From Candidatus Woesearchaeota archaeon (GTDB taxonomy: Archaea > Nanobdellota > Nanobdellia > SCGC-AAA011-G17 > JACQNH01): a stretch of 17,210 bases of DNA. Both the position numbers and the translations under genes were made by a program. How positions within the stretch are numbered: the stretch's first letter is position 1; the number at the start of each line of letters is the position of its first letter. The DNA lies in contig JACQNH010000045.1 of NCBI GenBank assembly GCA_016203175.1, positions 1-17,210 on the forward strand. Reading direction: 5' to 3'. Positions 1-4,858 of this stretch are shown piece by piece. The notes beneath the pieces were generated by a model. The model saw only the letters and a list, made by a program, of their open reading frames with translations, searched no databases and was not told where the DNA came from.

Positions 1-2
1 GG

Positions 3-113
3 TATAATAAAAGACTTCATGGTGCATTAAAACTGGAATGGGGAGAAACCCCAAACGATGCATTCCAGCGAAAGTTGAGACCTGAATGCCTAATCGGGAT
101 GATGTTCAAATGA
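3..113 (+). CDS. Transposase, C-terminal fragment (integrase core, rve_3-type tail)
   Basis: Only the last 36 codons and a TGA stop are present, because the gene enters from the left edge. The reading frame opens with YNKRLHGALKLEWGETP, which fits the YNxxRxHxxL...TP signature at the end of the integrase core domain of IS3/IS481-type transposases. In those enzymes the stretch follows the last catalytic Glu of the DDE triad, so no catalytic residue is visible here. The protein would cut and join element ends. The stop lies about 30 bases inside the apparent element end. Family assignment between IS481 and IS3 is uncertain; that it is a transposase tail is fairly sure. Confidence 0.75.
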   Translation, partial: YNKRLHGALKLEWGETPNDAFQRKLRPECLIGMMFK

Positions 114-118
114 AAAAA

Positions 119-141
119 CGAAAAAATATCGGGACTCTACA
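119..141. repeat. Putative terminal inverted repeat of the insertion sequence
   Basis: This stretch lies between the transposase stop and the disrupted neighbouring gene. Read from the outside inwards it starts TGTAGAGTCCCG and continues into an AT-rich run. The partner repeat is outside the window, so the boundaries are inferred only from where the neighbouring reading frame is lost. Confidence 0.45.
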
Positions 142-663
142 CAGATGTCTCGCATCTTCCATATCCCTCTCAGACCCTAAAAAGAATTTTTTAAAAGCAA
201 TTTGTTGCTCGATAGAAGATATCCAAATACTCCCTTTTTTTGTCAGCACTTCAACCATATCGTCAAAAGATCTTTTATGTAAACTCTTTAAAGCAAATTT
301 AACCTCAATATTTGGTACACTAGAACCATTTTCAGCAAACCTTATACAGTTACCCTCTTTAAGAAGAGTATATATCTCATCCAAATCATCAGCATTTAAA
401 CACCAAAACCCATCATCCAATAAAGCCCTATAAAGTTCACCCATTTTATTTTTATTAATCTCCCTTATGAAAACATCTATATCTTCAGTAGCCCTAGACC
501 TGCCAAATAAAATAGCGACATATCAACTTACAATAACGTAGTCTGTATACTTCTCCAGTATTCTTATGAATCTAAAAACAAAATTATCTAGTTCACCAAA
601 TAGTCTATCCAGTTTTATCTTATTTTTCCCCGTAAACTCCATCTTATAGATTAGGTTTTTCAT
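142..663 (-). pseudogene. Nucleotidyltransferase-like gene, broken by an internal UGA and by an insertion sequence
   Basis: The reading frame starts at ATG 663 and runs in one phase to the IS junction near 142, but codon 47 (525-523) is UGA. Translation around it reads YVIVS-stop-YVAILFGRSRATEDIDVFI. This matches the G-[GSY]-x-A...G-R-x-[ST]-x-D-[IL]-D core of Polbeta-like nucleotidyltransferases (MNT/AbiEii-like group), with the stop exactly where glycine is expected (GGA to TGA would be one change). Downstream, SIEQQIAFKKFF and ERDMEDARHL are typical of the C-terminal part. After DARHL the frame enters the insertion sequence and family similarity ends. Members of this group serve as antitoxins or are uncharacterised nucleotidyltransferases. 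The gene looks dead twice over. An internal ATG at 444 could restart a fragment that would lack the catalytic site. Confidence 0.75.
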
Positions 664-855
664 CTTTTTAACCTTTACTCCTTATGGTAAAAGCTATAGT
701 GTCTAATATTATACTATACTAAATTTTTATAAAATCTTCAAAAAATCCATTAAAACTTATAATTTTATCAGAATTTATTTATAAAGTATAGTTAAAAAAA
801 CGTAAATTTCACAGAAAAACTGTTAAGCATTACAACTAAATATTACCAAAATAGG

Positions 856-1593
856 CTATAAAGACCAATAACCAAAAAAGTAAACAAAGATTATAACTAA
901 TAATATTAAAGCAAAATAATCCTTAAACTTAAATTTTAATCTTGGAGGATATGATCTTTTTGGTTTAGCTCTAAATGCCCTTGCTTCTAATGATAAGCTT
1001 AAATCAAACGCTTTTATCAACAATAAATGGAATGTAGGAATTAAAATAGGGAAAAATGTCTGCATCGAATCCACGGGTTTAAAAATAGAAAATTTAATCT
1101 TATGCGCTCTTGCTTTCTGTGCATCTATCACGTGATTAATCTCTCTTGTTATTACAGGCACAAATCTTATTGCTAATGTTAACATAAAAGCCAATTCATA
1201 AGGAACTTTCATTTTAGTCAGGCTCAACATTAAATCTCTGGGAGAAGTGGACATTGCAAACACTATACTGCTTAAAATTAAAACTAAAAATTTTATTGAA
1301 AAGAATATTCCATCCACCACCCCTTTCTTAAAATCCCACAACAATAAACTAAATAATATTATATAACTGAATATAAATAAAACAATAAAAATCTTAGAAG
1401 AATTCCAGACAGATTTCAATGGCAGTTTAGATAACAAGATTGATAATATTACAACACCAAAAACACTCAGAATTTTAAATTTCTCATCTATTATAAACAC
1501 TAAAAAACTTAAACCCAACAGCCATAATATCTTAATCCTCGGATCCAACTTGTGTATTACAGAATCCCTATAAATAAAATCATAAAATTGCAT
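856..1593 (-). CDS. ecfT: ECF transporter transmembrane component EcfT
   Basis: EcfT is the shared membrane scaffold that couples ATP hydrolysis by EcfA to movement of a substrate-binding S component. The predicted protein of 245 residues starts MQFYDFIYRDSVIHKLDPR; HKLDPRIKI is the typical EcfT opening. Several hydrophobic helices follow. The C-terminal half carries the Ala-Arg-x coupling motifs AQKARAH and LEARAFR, which in EcfT form the coupling helices that contact the ATPases. I chose ATG 1593 rather than the upstream ATG at 1644. The upstream start would overlap the divergent gene and its promoter, whereas 1593 lies about 25 bases from a minus-strand TATA box. The gene is divergent from the S-like gene by 39 bases. 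Confidence in the family is high. Confidence 0.9.
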   Translation of the reverse strand: MQFYDFIYRDSVIHKLDPRIKILWLLGLSFLVFIIDEKFKILSVFGVVILSILLSKLPLKSVWNSSKIFIVLFIFSYIILFSLLLWDFKKGVVDGIFFSIKFLVLILSSIVFAMSTSPRDLMLSLTKMKVPYELAFMLTLAIRFVPVITREINHVIDAQKARAHKIKFSIFKPVDSMQTFFPILIPTFHLLLIKAFDLSLSLEARAFRAKPKRSYPPRLKFKFKDYFALILLVIIFVYFFGYWSL

Positions 1594-1682
1594 AACAATA
1601 ATATTTAAAAGCATATATATAAATATAACTTTATGTTTAAACACTTTTCAACAAAAGAATTGGTTTTTATAGCAATGATGTC
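1582..1682. repeat. 101-bp exact direct repeat, copy 1
   Basis: Bases 1582-1682 and 2193-2293 are identical over all 101 positions at an offset of 611. The block covers the first four codons of ecfT, the divergent promoter, and the first 50 bases of each S-like gene. Identity stops sharply at both ends: base 1581 is C and its partner is A, and 1683 is A and its partner is C. Confidence 0.95.
1594..1632. promoter_or_regulatory. Divergent promoter between ecfT and the first S-like gene
   Basis: These 39 bases hold two AT-rich TATA-like boxes. ATATTTAAAA at 1601-1610 is centred about 27 bases before the plus-strand ATG at 1633. The ATATATATAAATA region around 1613-1625 is centred about 25 bases before the minus-strand ATG at 1593. 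Both spacings fit leaderless archaeal transcripts. The two boxes sit only a few bases apart, so occupancy of one may exclude the other. An exact copy lies before the second S-like gene. Confidence 0.6.
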
Positions 1683-2193
1683 AGCATCCATCTTTATAAT
1701 AAACCTAATTTCAGGATCAGCAATTGTTGGTGTCACAGGCATACCAATGACAAGTGCTTTCGCAACAGCAATAACAATGGGTTTATGGATTTTAATACTA
1801 ATCAAAGTTGTCCCAAAAGTTGGAGCAATAACCTTATTTCTTTTGATATACAGTATACTTGAAATGCCAACAACATTAGGTGGCGCCCCAGGTTTTTGGC
1901 CAAAAATACCAATAAATGTTATTTCTGGAATTTTAGGTGACTTATTCCTTTACTTAACAAAATACAGACTATGGGGTCTTATTACAGGATTTATTATAAT
2001 AGCTTCTGTTAATCTTGGAACTTTTGCATTCTTTTTATGGGTCTTAGGTTTACCGGGTGTTGATAAGTTACTCCCAATAATCCACATAATCATAGTGGTA
2101 TATGCTGTTCTAGGTAGTTTAGGGATAGTAATCGGAAATGTAATTTGGAAAAGAATTAAGGATAAAAGAATAATCCAGCAAATCTCTTCTTAA
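1633..2193 (+). CDS. ECF-type S-component-like membrane protein, copy 1
   Basis: A 186-residue, highly hydrophobic protein with about five or six membrane helices and a basic C-terminus (RIKDKRIIQQISS). It fits the size and layout of ECF substrate-binding (S) components: a short N-terminal FSTKELVFIAMMSAS segment leading straight into helix 1, a mid-protein GGAPGFW loop, and a GILGDLFLYLTKYR segment. The loop and GxxG(D/E) segment faintly recall YkoE-like thiamine-precursor S components. That is an impression, and the substrate is unknown. Placement beside ecfT and ecfA supports the role. It aligns without gaps to the next gene, with about 100 of 186 residues identical by my manual count. The stop codon directly abuts the repeated promoter block. 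The start is set by a TATA box about 27 bases upstream. Confidence 0.75.
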   Translation: MFKHFSTKELVFIAMMSASIFIINLISGSAIVGVTGIPMTSAFATAITMGLWILILIKVVPKVGAITLFLLIYSILEMPTTLGGAPGFWPKIPINVISGILGDLFLYLTKYRLWGLITGFIIIASVNLGTFAFFLWVLGLPGVDKLLPIIHIIIVVYAVLGSLGIVIGNVIWKRIKDKRIIQQISS

Positions 2194-2293
2194 TAAAATT
2201 GCATAACAATAATATTTAAAAGCATATATATAAATATAACTTTATGTTTAAACACTTTTCAACAAAAGAATTGGTTTTTATAGCAATGATGTC
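2193..2293. repeat. 101-bp exact direct repeat, copy 2
   Basis: This is identical to 1582-1682. It begins at the last base of the first S-like gene's stop codon and carries along the first four codons of ecfT in reverse, an orphan piece with no ecfT behind it. A further 18-base identity closes both genes (2176-2193 and 2787-2804). Confidence 0.95.
2194..2243. promoter_or_regulatory. Duplicated divergent promoter in front of the second S-like gene
   Basis: This holds the same two TATA-like boxes as the ecfT promoter. The plus-strand box (2212-2221) serves the ATG at 2244. The minus-strand box is also intact and points back into the first S-like gene. An orphan ATG at 2204 on the minus strand would give only M-Q-F-Y before TAA, so any minus transcript would be antisense RNA rather than mRNA. 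Confidence 0.55.
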
Positions 2294-2804
2294 CGCTTCT
2301 CTATTTATAGTAAACTTCGTTACAGGTGCAAGTCTTGTAGCAATAACAGGAGTTCCATTATCAAACATGTTTATTAATGGACTTTTCATTGCTTTATGGA
2401 TATTTATTACTGCAAAAATAGTTCCAAAATTCGGCAGCTTAGCAGTAATGTTAGGTGTTTACAGTATATTATCCATTCCAACATTTATAGGTGGTGCTCC
2501 TGGCTTTTGGTTAAAAGTCCCAATAATAACCCTTGCGGGATTTCTAGGCGATATCTTCTTGTATCTAACAAAATACAAAAACTGGGCAATTTTTATTGCT
2601 TATTATATTCTAACCACTGCCACAATGCTAACCTTTGCTTTTGTTTTATTTAAGTTAGGGATTCCAGCAGCTAACAAAATAATTCCAATAGTTCATTGGT
2701 TGATTATTGCAATATGTGTCCTAGGAACAATTGGTTTATTTATAGGCAAATTCATTTACAATAGAATTAAAGACAAGCGGATTATTCAGCAAATCTCTTC
2801 TTAA
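2244..2804 (+). CDS. ECF-type S-component-like membrane protein, copy 2
   Basis: A 186-residue hydrophobic protein, gap-free paralogue of the gene before it. Residues 1-19 and the last 12 are the same in both. The interior, by manual count, is about 45% identical. Conserved landmarks are YSIL..P....GGAPGFW, LGD(L/I)FLYLTKY, TFAF and (L/I)IPI(I/V)H. As an S component it would bind one substrate in the membrane and dock on EcfT. Two S proteins with shared ends but different cores suggest two substrates for one energising module, though one could instead be a redundant copy. The gene is convergent with the toxin remnant and ecfA. The start is supported by the duplicated promoter. The substrate is unknown. 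Confidence 0.75.
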   Translation: MFKHFSTKELVFIAMMSASLFIVNFVTGASLVAITGVPLSNMFINGLFIALWIFITAKIVPKFGSLAVMLGVYSILSIPTFIGGAPGFWLKVPIITLAGFLGDIFLYLTKYKNWAIFIAYYILTTATMLTFAFVLFKLGIPAANKIIPIVHWLIIAICVLGTIGLFIGKFIYNRIKDKRIIQQISS

Positions 2805-2805
2805 C

Positions 2806-2830
2806 TAAAATATTCTTCATAAACTTCTTC
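2806..2830 (-). repeat. Degenerate copy of the ecfA 3' end
   Basis: Bases 2806-2830 match 3306-3330 at 22 of 25 positions, at an offset of exactly 500. On the minus strand it reads EEVYEEYF, against KEVYEEYF at the end of EcfA, with all but one residue preserved. It lies just after the second S-like gene and in a different frame from the toxin remnant. It looks like a scar left when the toxin-antitoxin module arrived in the tail of ecfA. Confidence 0.65.
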
Positions 2831-2847
2831 TGAATTCAAGTAGCTTT

Positions 2848-3088
2848 CTACTCTCTGTATTTATGCCCAAAAACAATTTTCTCAAGATATAGCTCATTAA
2901 GACTAAGATTATAAGAGAAAATTATTCTCAACTTTCCTACTCTAATCCTTGAACTCCCTTTTAAATCATAATTAAGATGTTTGTAACGCTCAGGATCTTC
3001 ACTTACCTCTTATAATATCTTGAAAGAATTTATCTAACTTCTTAAAATCTTTTTCAAATTCCTTAGTAGGAAGAATTTTATAAGGCAT
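2848..3088 (-). pseudogene. RelE/ParE-family toxin, frameshifted
   Basis: From ATG 3088 the frame reads MPYKILPTKEFEKDFKKLDK and continues to FFQDIIRGK, then meets UGA at 3001-2999. Shifting by one base at 3001 restores a second segment beginning EDPERYKHLNYDLKGSSRIRVGK and ending IVFGHKYRE before TAG at 2848. The two halves together look like a RelE-type mRNA interferase of about 80 residues: an N-terminal helical part, the LKG..RIRVGKLRIIFSY strands, and the closing GHKYRE where family members carry active-site residues. The join seems short by several residues (families usually have a longer helix before EDPE), so a small deletion is more likely than a single-base insertion. The start overlaps the antitoxin stop by 11 bases. 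No obvious slippery site is seen. Confidence 0.75.
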
Positions 3089-3257
3089 CCCAATCAGCAA
3101 ATTCCCTCTTTTTTATCTGTTCACAAGCTTTCTTGTAAGAACCCATAAATTCTTTATTGCTCATTAATTCTATAGACTCAACTATTGCACTAAACTTATC
3201 TTTTACCTTTATTAAATCTCTAACTGCTTTCTTTTTTATTGTTATTACCCTAGACAT
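3078..3257 (-). CDS. Small RelB-like antitoxin
   Basis: A 59-residue charged protein starting MSRVITIKKKAVRDLIKVKD and ending FADWDAL. It is assigned as antitoxin from position: it lies directly upstream of a RelE-like toxin gene whose ATG is inside its last codons, the standard layout of type II modules. Its own sequence (short beta-strand start, then helical and lysine/glutamate-rich) fits RelB-like proteins but has no decisive motif. It would bind and neutralise the toxin and repress its own promoter. I chose ATG 3257 over the longer frame from 3350 because a TATA box at 3277-3288 sits about 25 bases before it and the longer version would overlap ecfA. The antitoxin is intact although the toxin is not. 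Confidence 0.65.
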   Translation of the reverse strand: MSRVITIKKKAVRDLIKVKDKFSAIVESIELMSNKEFMGSYKKACEQIKKREFADWDAL

Positions 3258-3276
3258 AAAAGAACAACAACAATGC

Positions 3277-3288
3277 ATATTTATAAAA
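3277..3288 (-). promoter_or_regulatory. TATA box of the toxin-antitoxin module
   Basis: The plus-strand sequence ATATTTATAAAA reads as a TATA box on the minus strand, centred about 25 bases before the antitoxin ATG at 3257, suggesting a leaderless transcript. It lies within 20 bases of the ecfA stop codon. Confidence 0.55.
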
Positions 3289-3297
3289 CTTGCCCCT

Positions 3298-4767
3298 TTA
3301 CAAATTAAAATATTCCTCATAAACTTCCTTAGGATCCACAACCTTCCCATCCTTCATTCCTATAATTCTGTTGCAATATTCAGCGATTAATTCAATACTA
3401 TGCGAAATCAAAATTATCGTTTTCCCACTTTCATTTAATTCTTTTATATAACCCATTAATTCTTTTGCATTTTTGTGATCCAAACCAGTATCAGGTTCGT
3501 CAACAATTATAATTTCAGGTTTCATAGCCAGTATAGAAGCTACAGAAACTCTTCTTTTTTGTCCAACACTTAAAGCATGCGGATCGCTATCTCTAAATTC
3601 TGCTAAATTGATAATATGCAAGACTTCTTCAACTCTATTTTTAACTTCCTTCTCACTCAGTCCAATATTTTTTAATCCGAATGCAATTTCATTATACAAA
3701 TTCTCCTCAAATAACTGATAATTCGGATTCTGAAATACATATCCAATTTTCTTAGTCCTTTCATAAACATCATTTTTAGAAATATCTTTATGATCTAATA
3801 AAATCTTTCCAGAACCCTTTAAAATTCCAATTATATTTAACACTAATGTGCTTTTTCCTGACCCATTTAAACCTAAAATTCCAACAAAATCTCCTTTGCC
3901 AATCTTAAGATGCACATCGCTCAAAGCCCTTACATTATTCGGATATTTAAAATTTAAATCTTTAATCTCTAAAAGTGTTCGACCATTGCTTTCATTCTTT
4001 ATCCTCTCTATTTTGCTAATAATTTCTTTTATATTGTGCGGGGGCAGCATTACTTCACCATACTCCTTGCTTTTAAAGACATTTTCAGTTTTATCTTCCA
4101 CTAAAACTTTTCCGTTATCTATCAATAAAACCCTATCACAAACTTCAGTTATTAACTCAACATTATGCTCTACAATAACAATTGTATGTTTTCTTCTTAA
4201 TTCTTTTATTACTCCAACTAAACCTTTAATAGAAAATTGGTCTAAATTAGCGGTCGGTTCATCAAACAATAAAATTTTAGGTTCCATCGCCAATATAGAA
4301 GCTAATGCAACTTTTTGTTTTTGCCCTGAACTTAATTCTTCTATAGACCTGTTTCTTAAATTCTCAATCCCCAATTCCTCCAAAACATTATTCAATCTTC
4401 TTTCAATTTCAAACCAAGGAAAATTTAAATTTTCCAAGCCAAAAGTAATCTCATCCTCTACATTTAAGGCAAACAATTGAGAATCAGGGCTTTGGAATAA
4501 TAGTTGGACATTTTGCGATAGTTCAGCTAGATTAGACTTTGAGATATCTTTTCCATTAACCATAACATTTCCCGTAATCTCGCCTTTAATAGAATAAGGT
4601 ATTAATCCGCTTAAAGCCAATAGTAAAGTAGATTTTCCGCAACCAGAGGGTCCAATAATACCATAAACTTCTCCTTCCTTAACAGTAAAAGAAATATCCT
4701 TTAAAATCAGGTTCTTTTCCTGTAGATAATTATAACTTAAACTTTTAACATCTATCACATTTACCAT
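3298..4767 (-). CDS. ecfA: ECF transporter ATPase, two nucleotide-binding domains in one chain
   Basis: A 489-residue fusion of the two ECF ATPases, usually separate EcfA and EcfA' proteins. Domain 1 has Walker A GPSGCGKST (39-47), a Q-loop FQSPDSQLF (91-99), signature LSSGQ (145-149), Walker B ILLFDEP (165-171) and a switch His near 201. Domain 2 has GLNGSGKST (299-307), FQNPNYQLF (345-353), LSVGQ (399-403), IIIVDEP (419-425) and a switch His in ILISHS. Both Q-loops carry the FQxPxxQxF pattern typical of EcfA. All catalytic motifs look intact in both halves. It would sit on the cytoplasmic face and drive EcfT plus an S component. It is convergent with the second S-like gene. A TATA box about 25 bases upstream sets the start. 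Confidence 0.93.
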   Translation of the reverse strand: MVNVIDVKSLSYNYLQEKNLILKDISFTVKEGEVYGIIGPSGCGKSTLLLALSGLIPYSIKGEITGNVMVNGKDISKSNLAELSQNVQLLFQSPDSQLFALNVEDEITFGLENLNFPWFEIERRLNNVLEELGIENLRNRSIEELSSGQKQKVALASILAMEPKILLFDEPTANLDQFSIKGLVGVIKELRRKHTIVIVEHNVELITEVCDRVLLIDNGKVLVEDKTENVFKSKEYGEVMLPPHNIKEIISKIERIKNESNGRTLLEIKDLNFKYPNNVRALSDVHLKIGKGDFVGILGLNGSGKSTLVLNIIGILKGSGKILLDHKDISKNDVYERTKKIGYVFQNPNYQLFEENLYNEIAFGLKNIGLSEKEVKNRVEEVLHIINLAEFRDSDPHALSVGQKRRVSVASILAMKPEIIIVDEPDTGLDHKNAKELMGYIKELNESGKTIILISHSIELIAEYCNRIIGMKDGKVVDPKEVYEEYFNL

Positions 4768-4786
4768 CTATACAAAACACAAACCC

Positions 4787-4798
4787 AAATATTTAATA
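4787..4798 (-). promoter_or_regulatory. TATA box of ecfA
   Basis: AAATATTTAATA is centred about 25 bases upstream of the ecfA ATG at 4767, consistent with leaderless transcription. The divergent surface-protein promoter starts about 20 bases further on. Confidence 0.5.
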
Positions 4799-4816
4799 GT
4801 TTCTCTTTCCAAAAAC

Positions 4817-4854
4817 CTTTAAAAACCACAAAAACACTATAAGTCAAAAGAGGT
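4817..4854 (+). promoter_or_regulatory. TATA box and Shine-Dalgarno of the surface-protein gene
   Basis: CTTTAAAAA at 4817-4825 lies about 38 bases before the ATG at 4859, and AGAGGT at 4849-4854 ends four bases before it. This predicts a short leader with a ribosome binding site, unlike the leaderless layout of most neighbours, and could suit strong expression. Confidence 0.5.
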
Positions 4855-4858
4855 TTAG

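Larger units (their letters stand above)
1..141 (+). mobile_element. Right end of an insertion sequence (IS481/IS3-like), cut by the window edge
   Basis: The first 113 bases encode the C-terminus of a DDE-type integrase-like transposase, and the following bases to about 141 look like the terminal repeat. On the minus strand the outer end reads TGTAGAGTCCCG; a TGT start is common for IS481-type ends, which is general knowledge and not a match I could run. Immediately beyond it the reading frame of a nucleotidyltransferase is cut off, which places the junction near 141-143. The left end lies outside the window, so element length and target duplication cannot be read. Confidence 0.7.

Noticed and set aside
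86..433. 115-codon plus-strand ORF over the nucleotidyltransferase remnant
   Set aside because: It is the antisense shadow of a frame with clear nucleotidyltransferase features and crosses the insertion-sequence junction.
713..792. Inverted TATACTATACT / AGTATAGT pair as a regulatory hairpin
   Set aside because: The arms are short, AT-only apart from one or two bases, and 60 bases apart; such pairs occur by chance in this composition.
1594..1644. Longer EcfT start at 1644
   Set aside because: It would overlap the divergent S-like gene and its promoter. The family opening HKLDPR lies close to the later ATG at 1593.
1582..2293. CRISPR-like repeat
   Set aside because: There are only two copies, 101 bases long and 611 bases apart, and they contain promoters and coding starts.
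2999..3001. Programmed frameshift or UGA recoding in the toxin
   Set aside because: No slippery sequence is seen, several residues seem missing at the join, and UGA is a normal stop in this window.
3258..3350. N-terminal extension of the antitoxin to 3350
   Set aside because: It would overlap the ecfA end and its own TATA box; the extra residues look non-coding.
3848..4480. 210-codon plus-strand ORF
   Set aside because: Antisense to ecfA, whose Walker and signature motifs are intact in the other strand.
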